64,000 nt of DNA from Streptomyces griseorubiginosus (GTDB lineage: Bacteria > Actinomycetota > Actinomycetes > Streptomycetales > Streptomycetaceae), in NCBI RefSeq assembly GCF_001514195.1, contig NZ_KQ948735.1:187172-251171 (forward strand). The letters run 5' to 3'. The notes under the pieces are model-generated. The model worked only from the letters and a program-made list of their open reading frames with translations. It did no database searches and was not told the origin of the DNA. A program made the translations under genes and the position numbers. Below are positions 26,961 to 35,992 of this stretch, one piece after another (positions within the stretch are counted from its first letter, which is position 1; each line of letters opens with the position of its first letter).

Positions 26961-27770
26961 ATGAGCGCCGAGAACGAGACGTACGACAGCGACGCGCTCA
27001 TGGCCGCGATCACCGGCGAGGAACTCGGCGACGAGGCCCGCTCGGACTCCGCCTTCCTCGCCGAGTACCGGGCCGCCGAGGCCGACATCGCGCTGCTGAG
27101 GGAGCAGCTGGGGTTCCTCGGCGAAACATTCTCCGAGACGACCTCCGAGACGCCCTCCGAGACGCCTTCCGAGACGCCTTCCGCGACGCCTTCCGCGACG
27201 CCCTCCGCGACGCCCTCCAGGGCGCCCTCCGAGGTGCGCCCCGCCCCGAAACCCCTCCCCGCGCGACTGCGGCCGCCGTCCCGTGCCCGCCGCCGCGCCC
27301 GCACCCTGGCCTTCGGCACCCTGGCGGTGGCCGCCACGGCGGGTGTCTTCACGGGGTTCGGCTGGCTCCTCGGGCACAGCGGGGCGGACGACCGGGGCGC
27401 CGATGCCACCTCCGACTCCGCCGCCAAGGCGGAAGCGGGGGTCCAGTTCGGCGGCCCGGAGTACCTGGCCTGCGCCACCACGGTCGCCGAGGGCAAGGTC
27501 ACCGCCGTCGAGGAACTGCCCGCAGGACAGGTGCGGGTCACCGTGCGGGTGAGCCACTCCTACGTGCCGACGCACGGCCCGAAGGACCTCACCTATGTGG
27601 TCGACACGTACGACCTGCCCGAACCCCTCACCCGGGGCACCGCGGTCCTGTTCGGCGTGAGCCAGGGCTCCCCGGTCCCCGACCACTGGGTCGTCGGCAC
27701 CCGGCGGATCGCCCAGGAACGGGCCTGGATCACCGCTTCCCTGCCCGAGTCGCGCACGCTGCCCTGCTGA
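26961..27770 (+). CDS. Single-pass membrane protein, candidate anti-sigma factor
   Basis: A 269-residue protein with an acidic cytoplasmic N-terminus (DALMAAITGEELGDEARSDSAFLAEYRAAEADIALL). A run of Ser-Glu/Ala-Thr-Pro repeats follows. Then come a basic stretch and one TM helix (TLAFGTLAVAATAGVFTGFGWLLG, ~residues 113-136). The extracytoplasmic domain has one Cys mid-domain and one at its end (LPC). The arrangement is like anti-sigma factors, but no HxxxCxxC zinc motif is present. Its ATG is 1 bp after the sigma stop. Partner role inferred from the operon. Confidence 0.75.
   Translation: MSAENETYDSDALMAAITGEELGDEARSDSAFLAEYRAAEADIALLREQLGFLGETFSETTSETPSETPSETPSATPSATPSATPSRAPSEVRPAPKPLPARLRPPSRARRRARTLAFGTLAVAATAGVFTGFGWLLGHSGADDRGADATSDSAAKAEAGVQFGGPEYLACATTVAEGKVTAVEELPAGQVRVTVRVSHSYVPTHGPKDLTYVVDTYDLPEPLTRGTAVLFGVSQGSPVPDHWVVGTRRIAQERAWITASLPESRTLPC
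27131..27226 (+). repeat. 12-bp in-frame repeat, eight copies
   Basis: Eight 12-bp units of the type CTCCGAGACGCC encode (S-E/A-T-P)n in the juxtamembrane linker of the putative anti-sigma protein. Confidence 0.85.
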
Positions 27771-27785
27771 ACCGCGGCACGAGAA

Positions 27786-27813
27786 GGGCGGGCGCCCTCA
27801 CGGACGCCCGCCC
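27786..27813. terminator. Bidirectional terminator hairpin
   Basis: GGGCGGGCG (27786-27794) pairs with CGCCCGCCC (27805-27813), followed by CTTT, between convergent genes. Confidence 0.65.
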
Positions 27814-27830
27814 CTTTGATCGCCGTACGG

Positions 27831-27864
27831 AGAAGTGTTACGGCGTGAGAAGTGTTACGGCGTG
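27831..27864. repeat. 17-bp tandem duplication at the protease 3' end
   Basis: AGAAGTGTTACGGCGTG occurs twice in tandem. On the minus strand it duplicates the terminal codons and stop of the S8 protease gene, so a second TAA-bearing copy follows the real stop. Confidence 0.85.
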
Positions 27865-30800
27865 ACCTTCTCGATCTTCACGCTGCCGAGGCCGGCGACC
27901 GTGCCGCGCGCGTTGACCAGGCTGACCTGGCCGAAGAACTCGCGGCCTTCCGGAGCGGGCGCCAGGGCGGTGACGCTGCCGGAGACGGTGGTCGAGGCGC
28001 CGTTGGCGAGCTTGACCGGGGTGTCGGCGACGGTGACGGTGCCCAGGGCGCTGGAGAAGAACACGTCCTGGTAGTCGTACGCCGTCGTGCCGGCCGGGAC
28101 CGCGTAGCCCGCGACCTCGATGGTGTACGTGCCGGCGGCCGGCGAGGCGACCGAGACGGCCTCCTCCGAGTCACCGTCGGCGGAGGTGCCGACCACGGTG
28201 CCGGCCGAGTTGTAGACCGTCAGGTCCAGGTCGGCGGAGGCGTCGGAGACGTTGCCGATGGCGACGTCGAGCGACTTGGCGCCCGCGGGCACCTCGACCG
28301 TGGTGGTCTGGGTCTCGCCCTCCTTGATGGACGGGCGGGCCGACTTGGACGAGCCGAGCGGGCCGCCGGCCAGCTTGCCGTCGATCGCGGCGAACTGGTT
28401 GGTCACCTTCCAGGAGGCGGTGGCCGGGGTGCCGACCTTGGCCTCGGGCACGGTCACGGTCTCCGGGTCGAAGGCCGCGCCGTAGACGGCGACGTCCAGC
28501 TTGTACGGGTTGTCGAGCAGCGGCGAGGTGCGGCGCGACTCGACCTCGATCTCCCAGACACCGGCCTGCGGGTCGGCGTAGGAACGGACGTCCGGCTTGC
28601 AGCCGTTGCCGTCGAGGTAGTCGTTGTAGCAGTACGGGGTGCCGGTGTTGTCGACCGGGACGCCGTAGGGGTGGATCGCGATGAAGCGGGTCTGGCTCTT
28701 GTCCTTCAGCCCGCCGATCGCGACCTCCAGCGACTTGGCGCCCGCGGGCACGGTCACGAAGTACGACTGGGTGCTGTTGCGCTGCACGGTGTTCGACGCG
28801 GTGTAGGTGTACTTCACCGGCGCCGAGACGACGACCGTGCTCAGGATCTGCTGGTCGGCGCCCTCGGTCCGCGGGTCGTCGACGACCAGGATCGCGCTCT
28901 TGAGACCAGCGGACTTCGGCTGGGCCTGCACCTTGACGGTCACCGGCTGGTTCAGCGGGAGCCGGATGTCGTCCTTGCCGAGGATCCGGAAGGTGTTCCC
29001 GGCGTTGTTGTCGAAGGACAGCTCGTGGCGGAGCGCCTTGTCCGGGCCGGACGTACGGGTGATGGTGACGTCGTACGTCTTCTTCTGACCGGCCTTCAGA
29101 CCGCCCTCGCGGTCGTAGATGCCGGTGCCGTAGCCCGGGGTCTTCAGGAGCTGGTCGATCGCGGTGTCGACCGGGGCCTTCACGGTGTAGGTGTTCGCGG
29201 TGGCGCCGTCCTTGATGGCGTCCCAGGCGTCCACGATGTCGATGAGGCCCGCGCCCTCCTCGTACGCCTGCACACCCTTGATGTGCTGGGCGGTCGAGGT
29301 CAGGGCGGTGCGCAGGGTGGCCGGCGTCAGCGCGATGTGCTTCTGCTTGGCGGCCGACAGGAGCAGCGCGGAGGCGCCGGTGGCCTGCGGGGAGGCCATC
29401 GAGGTGCCCTGGAGCATGGAGTAGCCGGCCGGCAGCGTGTAGCCCGACTCGGCGACCGGGGAGCCCGGCAGCCAGGTCTGCGTGGTGTTGATGGCCGCGC
29501 CCGGGGCCGACAGGGTCGGCGTGAAGCCGCCGTCCTCACGCGGACCGCGCGAGGAGAACGGCATCATGGCGTACTTCTTCTCCACGACGGAGCCGTAGTT
29601 GGCGGCCCAGGTCTCCTTGGAGATGGTCGCGCCGACCGAGATGACCTTGTCGGCCAGACCGGGGTCGCCGATGGTGTTGGCACCGGGGCCGGAGTTGCCC
29701 GCGGAGATCACCAGCTGGACGCCGTAGGTGTCGATGAGGCGCGTGTAGAGCTCGGCGCGCGCGTTGTTGCCGTCGTTCAGCGCCGGCAGGCCACCGATCG
29801 ACATGTTGACGATGTCGACGCCGCGGTTGACGACGAGGTCGATCATGCCCTCGGTCAGCGCCACGTTGGTGCAGCCGCCGGTCCAGGTGCAGGCACGGGA
29901 GGAGACGAGCTTCGCGCCCGGGGCCGCGCCGTTCATCTTGCCGCCGAACAGGCCGTTGGCGGCGGTGATGCCGGCCACGTGGGTGCCGTGCTCGGACTCG
30001 ATGACACCGATGTTGACGTAGTCGGCCTTGCTGCCCGCGGCGTCGTAGACGACGTCCTTGCGGATCTCGATGACGAACGGCTGACGCTCGACGACGTCGG
30101 TCGCCGGGTTGTCGGTGCCGAAGTAACCGACCTGGAAGCCGTCCTTGTACGGCTTCATCGGCGTGTCGTCGGAGAAGTCGTTGTTGTTGTTCAGGTCGAC
30201 CCGGACGGTTCCGGCGGCCGCGTCGTACAGCACGCCCCAGACGTCGGTGGTGTCGCCGTCGCGGTTGGCGTCGCCCTTGGCGTCACCGCCGGCCGTGGCC
30301 GACTCGCGGAACAGGTTGAACTGGTAGGAGCCCGCCGGGGCCTTCCAGGTGGCGCCCGCGATGGTGAAGGTGGGGCCGCTGACGGGGTTGTTCATCCGCC
30401 GCCAGGTGGCGTCGGCGTCGGAGACCGGGTCGGTCGCCGTCACCCAGTCGACGATCTTCCGCTCACCGGTGGTGGTCTTCTGGAGCGCCGGGTGGCCGAG
30501 GTCCACACCCGAGTCCAGGATGCCGATGGTGACCCCGCGGCCGTCCGCCTTCGGGTGGTCCTGCACGAAGTCGACGGCGCCCGTCTCGAAGGACGGGTTG
30601 TACGGGTTCTCGGCGGGCGTCTTCGCGCTCGGCGCCGGGTAGGTCTTCGCGGCCTTGTGCGCGGCGCCCTTGGCGGTGTCGGCGCTCGGCGTCGGGTCGT
30701 CCAGCGGGATGTCCTGCTTGACGTCGATGCCGTGCACGGAGGACAGCTTCGCGGCGGCGGCGATGGCCGCGTCCGCCTTCGCGGTGGGGACGGTGGCCCG

Positions 30801-31148
30801 GACGTAACCGAGCTTGTCGTAGGTCTTGCCCACCAGGCCGCCCTTGACCGCGTCCAGCTCCGCGGCGACCTGCTCGGTCCTGCCGGGGGCGGTGGCGACC
30901 ATCAGCGTGATGCTCTTGTCGCCGGCGGCCTTGGCCTCGGCCAGCGCGTCGGCGTCGTCCGAACCGAGCTTCTGGTCGGCGGACTTCAGGCCCGGGTCCG
31001 ATGCCGCGGGGGTGGTGCCCGCGTCGGCGGAGAAGGCCATCGGTATCGGCCCCGCCGCGGAGAGTGCGGCAACCAGTCCGGCGGCCGCGGCTATGCGCGC
31101 CACACGTCTCGCGCCCGATATCCGGTCGCTCTGGGGGGTGAGGGTCAT
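27855..31148 (-). CDS. Secreted subtilisin-like serine protease (S8)
   Basis: A 1097-residue secreted protease. The signal peptide (RVARIAAAAGLVAALSAAG...AFSA) is followed by an I9-like propeptide. The S8 domain carries Asp212 (ILDSGVDLG), His387 (HGTHVAG), oxyanion Asn485 (SAGNSGPG) and Ser583 (GTSMASP). An insert of ~170 residues separates Asp from His. The C-terminal ~450 residues form several beta-sandwich modules, including two pre-peptidase C-terminal-like (PPC) units (TVEVPAGAKSLDVAIGN, DSEEAVSVASPAAGTYTIEVAG). I chose the ATG at 31148 with AAGGG six bases before; 31154 is an alternative. It would digest extracellular protein. Confidence 0.95.
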   Translation of the reverse strand: MTLTPQSDRISGARRVARIAAAAGLVAALSAAGPIPMAFSADAGTTPAASDPGLKSADQKLGSDDADALAEAKAAGDKSITLMVATAPGRTEQVAAELDAVKGGLVGKTYDKLGYVRATVPTAKADAAIAAAAKLSSVHGIDVKQDIPLDDPTPSADTAKGAAHKAAKTYPAPSAKTPAENPYNPSFETGAVDFVQDHPKADGRGVTIGILDSGVDLGHPALQKTTTGERKIVDWVTATDPVSDADATWRRMNNPVSGPTFTIAGATWKAPAGSYQFNLFRESATAGGDAKGDANRDGDTTDVWGVLYDAAAGTVRVDLNNNNDFSDDTPMKPYKDGFQVGYFGTDNPATDVVERQPFVIEIRKDVVYDAAGSKADYVNIGVIESEHGTHVAGITAANGLFGGKMNGAAPGAKLVSSRACTWTGGCTNVALTEGMIDLVVNRGVDIVNMSIGGLPALNDGNNARAELYTRLIDTYGVQLVISAGNSGPGANTIGDPGLADKVISVGATISKETWAANYGSVVEKKYAMMPFSSRGPREDGGFTPTLSAPGAAINTTQTWLPGSPVAESGYTLPAGYSMLQGTSMASPQATGASALLLSAAKQKHIALTPATLRTALTSTAQHIKGVQAYEEGAGLIDIVDAWDAIKDGATANTYTVKAPVDTAIDQLLKTPGYGTGIYDREGGLKAGQKKTYDVTITRTSGPDKALRHELSFDNNAGNTFRILGKDDIRLPLNQPVTVKVQAQPKSAGLKSAILVVDDPRTEGADQQILSTVVVSAPVKYTYTASNTVQRNSTQSYFVTVPAGAKSLEVAIGGLKDKSQTRFIAIHPYGVPVDNTGTPYCYNDYLDGNGCKPDVRSYADPQAGVWEIEVESRRTSPLLDNPYKLDVAVYGAAFDPETVTVPEAKVGTPATASWKVTNQFAAIDGKLAGGPLGSSKSARPSIKEGETQTTTVEVPAGAKSLDVAIGNVSDASADLDLTVYNSAGTVVGTSADGDSEEAVSVASPAAGTYTIEVAGYAVPAGTTAYDYQDVFFSSALGTVTVADTPVKLANGASTTVSGSVTALAPAPEGREFFGQVSLVNARGTVAGLGSVKIEKVTP

Positions 31149-31315
31149 CGGCATCCCTTGTGAGTAAAGGAACGAGCAGGCGTGTGACCGGGACCGATCG
31201 GTCCTGGCCACGGTGATCCGGAATACGACCCCGGATGAGCGCCCAGCTTTACGCATGGGAAGGATGTTTAGGGAGAGTTGACCGAATCGATATGGCTGTA
31301 TGGGGAAAACCCGCG

Positions 31316-31331
31316 ATGCCCATTAGGGCAT
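31316..31331. promoter_or_regulatory. 16-bp palindrome upstream of the S8 protease
   Basis: ATGCCC-ATTA-GGGCAT has perfect 6-bp arms, ~170 bp upstream of the protease start. The rest of 31149-31410 shows no gene. The palindrome could bind a regulator; the binder is unknown. Confidence 0.35.
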
Positions 31332-31410
31332 AGGTGAAGTTCCTTGACGAAGCGGTCAATTCACCCCGGCGAACCCTTGGGAAGCCTTGGGGAGCCCTGG
31401 GAAAGCCTTT

Positions 31411-31974
31411 TCACGCGTCCTTGACGCGGGCGTAGTGCCGGGACGCCTTCGCCCGGTTGCCGCAGGTCGCCATCGAGCACCAGCGCCGGGTGCCGTTCCT
31501 CGACGTGTCCAGGAAGTGCAGCACGCACGACTCGTGGGCGCAGGACCGGATCCGGTCGGGCGCGGTGTCGAGCAGTTCGAGGTAGTTGCGGGCGGCGAGC
31601 CAGGCGGGTGCCCAGGCGGGGTCGCTCAACTCGGGCAGCTCGACGGGGCCGTGGGGGGTCAGTGAGACCCGGACCCGGCCGTGCGCGAGGACCGCGTCCA
31701 CCAGCGGGGCGCCTTCTTCCAGTGGCCCGTCCACCGCGGTCCGCAGGGCCTCGCGGGCCTGCCGCACGTTCCGCAGCATCCGGCTGTCGGGGGAGTGGTC
31801 GCCGCTCAGGCCCGCCGACGCGAGCCACACCCCGAGTCCGTCGACGTCGGTGAGCAGGTCCTGGAGGGTCCCCTCGCTCATCCAGCGGGTGTTGAGCAGG
31901 TCCAGCGCGAGCGGCTCGCCGGTGAGCGGGCGCGGGTCGCCGGTGCGCGGGCGCTGGTCGCCGGTGGCAGGCAT
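31411..31974 (-). CDS. CGNR zinc-finger (ABATE domain) regulator
   Basis: A 187-residue protein with an N-terminal ABATE domain (GEPLALDLLNTRWMSEGTLQDLLTD) and a C-terminal CGNR zinc finger. The finger ligands are in CAHESCVLHFLDTSRNGTRRWCSMATCGNRAKASRHY, with the defining CGNR tetrad. The ATG at 31974 has GGAAGGGAG upstream. Members are thought to be stress-linked transcription regulators. It is divergent from a VOC/PNPOx pair, and TAACC/GGTTA repeats in the shared promoter region may be its sites. Confidence 0.92.
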   Translation of the reverse strand: MPATGDQRPRTGDPRPLTGEPLALDLLNTRWMSEGTLQDLLTDVDGLGVWLASAGLSGDHSPDSRMLRNVRQAREALRTAVDGPLEEGAPLVDAVLAHGRVRVSLTPHGPVELPELSDPAWAPAWLAARNYLELLDTAPDRIRSCAHESCVLHFLDTSRNGTRRWCSMATCGNRAKASRHYARVKDA

Positions 31975-31992
31975 GGGGGCTCCCTTCCGTAC

Positions 31993-32070
31993 TAACCCCT
32001 CAAGCGTACGTGACTGGTTGCGCGCGGCCTCTCTAACCTCTAAAGTCGATGACAAGGGTTATAAGGGTTA
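31993..32070. promoter_or_regulatory. Repeated TAACC/GGTTA elements in a divergent promoter
   Basis: TAACCCCT (31993-32000), TAACCTCT (32034-32041), AAGGGTTA (32054-32061) and AAGGGTTA (32063-32070) are related half-sites in both orientations between the CGNR regulator and the VOC gene. They may bind the CGNR protein. Confidence 0.4.
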
Positions 32071-32091
32071 CGCAAGCTGAAGGGGACAGCC

Positions 32092-32535
32092 ATGACCTTG
32101 CGCACCGGCCACATCGGCCTGAACGTCACCGACCTCGACCGTTCGCTCGCCTTCTACCGGGACGTCCTCGGCTTCACGGCTCTCGCCGAGGGCAAGGAGG
32201 AAGACCGTCGGTACGCCTTCCTCGGCGACGGCGACACCCTCGTCCTCACCCTCTGGCAGCAGGCCGGGCAGCCGTACGGCCCCGACCGCGCGGGCCTGCA
32301 CCACCTCGCCTTCGAGGCGGACTCGATCGAGCGGGTCAGGGAGTACGAGGAGGCGTTGCGGGCCTTCGGGGCGGACTTCGCCCACGAGGGCGTGGTCGCG
32401 CACCGCGAGGGCGCGGGGTCGGGCGGCATCTTCTTCCACGACCCGGACGGCACCCGCCTGGAGATCTCCGTACCCAGCGGCGCCGAAGGGGCCCCAGCGC
32501 CCTCCGGTACGGCTCCGACCTGCGGGTTCTTCTAG
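32092..32535 (+). CDS. VOC (glyoxalase/bleomycin-resistance fold) protein
   Basis: A 147-residue vicinal-oxygen-chelate protein of two beta-alpha-beta-beta-beta units. Candidate metal ligands are His7 (TGHIGLNVTD), His71 (GLHHLAFEAD) and the Glu in GTRLEISVP. The ATG follows AAGGGGACAGCC. The stop is 2 bp from the next start, so it is co-transcribed with the PNPOx-like gene and controlled from the divergent CGNR promoter region. The reaction cannot be assigned. Confidence 0.9.
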   Translation: MTLRTGHIGLNVTDLDRSLAFYRDVLGFTALAEGKEEDRRYAFLGDGDTLVLTLWQQAGQPYGPDRAGLHHLAFEADSIERVREYEEALRAFGADFAHEGVVAHREGAGSGGIFFHDPDGTRLEISVPSGAEGAPAPSGTAPTCGFF

Positions 32536-32537
32536 TC

Positions 32538-33413
32538 ATGGGCGTCTATCACGCGGGCTCACGGGCCGTGCAGGACCGGGTCGGGGTGCGCGAGCAGGCC
32601 GACCACGTGGGCCGCTCGGTCGGCCGGGGCATCCGGGAGATCGCCGCGGCCTTCCTGGAGCTCCAGCCCCTCCTGGTCGTCGGTGCCGCCGCGGAAGGCC
32701 GGGTCTGGGCCTCGCCGCTCACGGGATCGCCGGGCTTCGTCCGGGCGACCGGCCCGCACCGCGTCTCGGTCGCCGGCGGTCCGCTGCCCTCCGACCCCCT
32801 CGCGACCGCGTACGCCACCCCCGGCACCCCCGTCGGCACGATCGCCCTCGACCCCCGCACCCGCCGCCGGATGCGCCTCAACGGCCGACTCGCGCCCACG
32901 GCACGGGGGTTCGCGATCGAGGCCGACCAGGTGTTCTCCAACTGCCCGAAGTACCTCCAGAAGAGGCAGTCGTACGAGTTCGTGCCGGACCGCCGACCGG
33001 GCGAACCCCGGCGCACCGCCCAACTCACCGACGATCAGGCCGGATTCGTCACCGCGGCCGACACCTTCTTCCTGGCCACCGTGCACGAGGGCGGGGCCGA
33101 CGCCAGCCACCGGGGCGGCAACCCCGGTTTCGTGCGCGTCGATTCACCGGGCGAGCTCAGCTGGCGCGACTACCCCGGCAACTCCATGTTCCTCACCCTC
33201 GGCAACCTCGCCGCCGACCCCCGCGCCGGTCTGCTGTTCCTCGACTGGACCACCGGCACGGCACTCCAGCTGACCGGCGAGGCGCACACCGAGTACGGCG
33301 AGGACCGCAGGGTCCGTTTCACCGTACGGGAGGTGATCGAGACCCCCTCGGCGCTCCCGCTGCGCTGGTCCGCGCCCGAATACTCACCGGCCAATCCGGA
33401 CCCGGCGGGCTAA
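32538..33413 (+). CDS. Pyridoxamine 5'-phosphate oxidase-like flavin/F420-binding protein
   Basis: A 291-residue protein with a split-barrel fold. The first half (LQPLLVVGAAAEGRVWASPLTG, LNGRLAPTARGFAIEADQVFSNCPKYLQKR) and second half (FFLATVHEGGADASHRGGNPGFVRV, GNSMFLTLGNLAADPRAGLLFLDW) match the PNPOx-like family with duplicated barrel. The NCPKYLQ block is typical of members annotated as pyridoxamine-phosphate-oxidase-related FMN-binding. Likely a cytoplasmic flavin-dependent reductase. The weak ribosome site and 2-bp gap suggest coupling to the VOC gene. Confidence 0.87.
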   Translation: MGVYHAGSRAVQDRVGVREQADHVGRSVGRGIREIAAAFLELQPLLVVGAAAEGRVWASPLTGSPGFVRATGPHRVSVAGGPLPSDPLATAYATPGTPVGTIALDPRTRRRMRLNGRLAPTARGFAIEADQVFSNCPKYLQKRQSYEFVPDRRPGEPRRTAQLTDDQAGFVTAADTFFLATVHEGGADASHRGGNPGFVRVDSPGELSWRDYPGNSMFLTLGNLAADPRAGLLFLDWTTGTALQLTGEAHTEYGEDRRVRFTVREVIETPSALPLRWSAPEYSPANPDPAG

Positions 33414-33422
33414 CTTGCCCGT

Positions 33423-33890
33423 ATGCGCAAGAAGTTGAGGGTGGCGGCCTACGCCATATGTGTCCGGGACGAACAGATCCTGCTGGCCCGCTGGCTCAAC
33501 GACGGCCTGCCGGAGTGGACGCTGCCGGGCGGCGGCATGGAGCACGGCGAGGACCCCTACGACACGGTGCTGCGGGAGGTGGAGGAGGAGACCGGGTACC
33601 GCATCGAGGTCACCGGCCTCCTCGGTGTCAGGTCGCACCGGATCCCCCTTCGCCGCCGCGGCCGCTCCGTCGACCACCACGGCGTCGGACTCGTCTACGA
33701 GGCCAGGGTCACCGCGGGCGAACTGCGGTACGAGATCGGCGGTTCCACGGACATGGCCGCATGGCACGACCTGGACGCGGTACTCGCGTTGAAACGCGTG
33801 CCCCTGGTCGACTACGGCCTGCGGCTGTGGCGCGAGCGACCGGCGACCGGGCGGCCCGCGGACCCGGTGTCGAACCCGCCCGCGGAATAG
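33423..33890 (+). CDS. Nudix hydrolase
   Basis: A 155-residue Nudix protein with the box GGGMEHGEDPYDTVLREVEE plus ETGY. It starts only 9 bp after the PNPOx-like stop, so the three plus-strand genes probably form one operon. The core strands (VAAYAICVRDEQILLARWLNDGLPEWTLPGG) are canonical. Substrate not predictable. The C-terminal tail (RPATGRPADPVSNPPAE) is disordered. The following 232 bp to the phosphoesterase gene hold nothing recognisable. Confidence 0.92.
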   Translation: MRKKLRVAAYAICVRDEQILLARWLNDGLPEWTLPGGGMEHGEDPYDTVLREVEEETGYRIEVTGLLGVRSHRIPLRRRGRSVDHHGVGLVYEARVTAGELRYEIGGSTDMAAWHDLDAVLALKRVPLVDYGLRLWRERPATGRPADPVSNPPAE

Positions 33891-34122
33891 GTGTCGTACC
33901 CCGCGAGATGAACACGGCGTGACCACTCCCCGGCCGTTCGACGAGCGCTCCTGAACGCGCGGGGTGGGCGAAGATCCACGTACGGTGATCGGCGTTGCGC
34001 GTTGCCGTCTCGTTCACGCGCAGGTCATTCCCGGTGCCAAGCATCCAGAGCGAGCGGGTCGTTCGCGAACGCGATCACCCGCGACCACTGCCGACGCAGT
34101 TCGCACTCGGGGAGATCGCGCC

Positions 34123-35892
34123 ATGTCGCGCACACGCTCTGTCGCCAGCACCCAGCCGGCGGTCCACCGCCGGACCGTCCTCGCCACCGCGGGCGCGGCC
34201 GCCGCCTCCGCCGGCATCGGCTACGCCCTGCGGCCCACCGACAGCCAGGCCGCGACGGCCACCACCGGGGCCGCCGAGGCGCCGGTGGCCCGGACCGTCC
34301 ACCAGGCCGCCGCCCCGGCCGAGGCCCCCCTCGCCCCGTACACCCGCGGCACGACCGTCGCCTCCATCGCCGCCCCGCGCACCTCCTCCGGCTACCGGCG
34401 CCTGGGCGACGGTCCCGGCTGGAGCCGCAAGGTGCGCTCCGACCTCGCCGCACCGAAGAGCGGGCGGGCCGGCCGCCGCACCTCGCTGGCCGCCTTCGTG
34501 CAGTTCACCGACCTGCACCTGATGGACAGCCAGCACCCGGCACGCCTGGAGTACCTGCGCTCCACCGACGTGCACGCCTGGCGACCCCAGGAGGCGCTCA
34601 CCGTGCCCGGCGCGATCTCCCTCGTCGAGCGGGTCAACGCGCTGCGCGGCGGACCGGTCACCGGCGCCCCGCTCCAGTTCGCCATGACGACCGGCGACAA
34701 CACCGACAACAACTCCCACACCGAGCTGGACTGGTTCCTCACCGTCATGAGCGGCGGCCGGATCACCCCCAACTCCGGGGACCCGCGCCACTACGAGGGC
34801 GTCCAGAACAGCGGACTCAACCAGTACTGGCAGCCCGACTCGACCACCCGCGACAACGACAAGCGGCTGGGCTTCCCGCACCTCAAGGGCTATCTCGCCG
34901 CCGCCATCCGCGAGGTCAACAGCCCCGGCCTGAACATCCCCTGGTACTCCACGGTCGGCAACCACGACAGCCTGCCGCTCGGCTGCTTCGGCCACGGCGA
35001 CTCCTGGCTCGCCGAGTACGCCGTCGGCGGCAAGAAGCTCATGTCGCTGCCCGCGTCCGAGGCGAAGAAGCTCCAGGACACGATCAGGAAGGCGAGCGAC
35101 CCGCAGGGCCACCACTTCCGCGACTTCCTCAAGGCGCATGCCCGCAGCATGCGCTCGGTCACCCCCGACGAGCGGCGCGCCCCCTACACCGCCCGCGACT
35201 ACCTCAAGGCCCACCTCGACCCCGCGTACCGGGGCGTGGGCCCGGTCGGCCACGGCTACTCCACCGCCAACCTCGACGCGGGGACCCAGTACTACAGCTT
35301 CCGCATCGCCGACGACGTGATCGGCATCAGCCTCGACACCACCGACCCGGGCGGCCACTACCAGGGCTCCATCGGCGCCGCGCAGCTGCGCTGGCTGGAC
35401 CGGACGCTGCGGGAGAACAAGGACTCGTTCGCCGTCGTCTTCAGCCACCACACCAGCGACTCGATGGACAACCTGCGGCGGGACCCGGCCCACCCGGGCG
35501 AGCGGCGGTACGGCGGCGCCGACGTCGTCGCCCTCCTCGCCAGCCACAGCAACGTCCTCGCCTGGGTCAACGGCCACATCCACCGCAATGTGATCACCGC
35601 CCACGCCGCCCCCGACGGCCGTTCCTTCTGGGAGATCTCCACCGCCTCCCACATCGACTTCCCGCACCTGGCCCGGATCATCGAGCTGGTGGACAACAAG
35701 GACGGCACGATCTCGGTCTTCACCACCCTGGTCGAGTCCGCGGCCCCCCACCGCACCGACTTCACCGACCTCTCCCAGACCGGCCTCGCCGCCCTCTACC
35801 GCGAACTGGCCTACAACGCCCCGGGTTCGAGCAACAAGCTCGGCGGCGGCGCGGTGGACCGGAACACGGAGCTGGTGCTGAAGAAGGGCTGA
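34123..35892 (+). CDS. Tat-exported metallophosphoesterase (TIGR03767-like)
   Basis: A 589-residue calcineurin-like phosphoesterase. The N-terminus has a twin-arginine signal (VHRRTVLATAGAAAASAGIGYAL), and GGGGAG lies eight bases before the ATG at 34123. Metal-binding blocks are QFTDLHLMD, TTGDNTDN, VGNHDS, FSHHTSD and NGHIHRN. Length and the long insert match the TIGR03767 actinobacterial family. An exported phosphomonoesterase or phosphodiesterase role is expected; substrate unknown. An independent transcription unit is likely. Confidence 0.92.
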   Translation: MSRTRSVASTQPAVHRRTVLATAGAAAASAGIGYALRPTDSQAATATTGAAEAPVARTVHQAAAPAEAPLAPYTRGTTVASIAAPRTSSGYRRLGDGPGWSRKVRSDLAAPKSGRAGRRTSLAAFVQFTDLHLMDSQHPARLEYLRSTDVHAWRPQEALTVPGAISLVERVNALRGGPVTGAPLQFAMTTGDNTDNNSHTELDWFLTVMSGGRITPNSGDPRHYEGVQNSGLNQYWQPDSTTRDNDKRLGFPHLKGYLAAAIREVNSPGLNIPWYSTVGNHDSLPLGCFGHGDSWLAEYAVGGKKLMSLPASEAKKLQDTIRKASDPQGHHFRDFLKAHARSMRSVTPDERRAPYTARDYLKAHLDPAYRGVGPVGHGYSTANLDAGTQYYSFRIADDVIGISLDTTDPGGHYQGSIGAAQLRWLDRTLRENKDSFAVVFSHHTSDSMDNLRRDPAHPGERRYGGADVVALLASHSNVLAWVNGHIHRNVITAHAAPDGRSFWEISTASHIDFPHLARIIELVDNKDGTISVFTTLVESAAPHRTDFTDLSQTGLAALYRELAYNAPGSSNKLGGGAVDRNTELVLKKG

Positions 35893-35992
35893 AATCAGCT
35901 CAACCCTCCTGATCCACCTCAACCTTCCCTCCTTGGCGGGAGTCTCTCCCGCCGATCACGCTCGCCGAGCGTGCCGGAACCAGGGGGAAGAC

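Noticed and set aside
27852..31163. A 1103-codon open frame on the plus strand opposite the S8 protease
   Set aside because: It mirrors the protease gene exactly, has a low-complexity V/G/R/D composition and no domain. It is a by-product of GC-rich codon use on the other strand.
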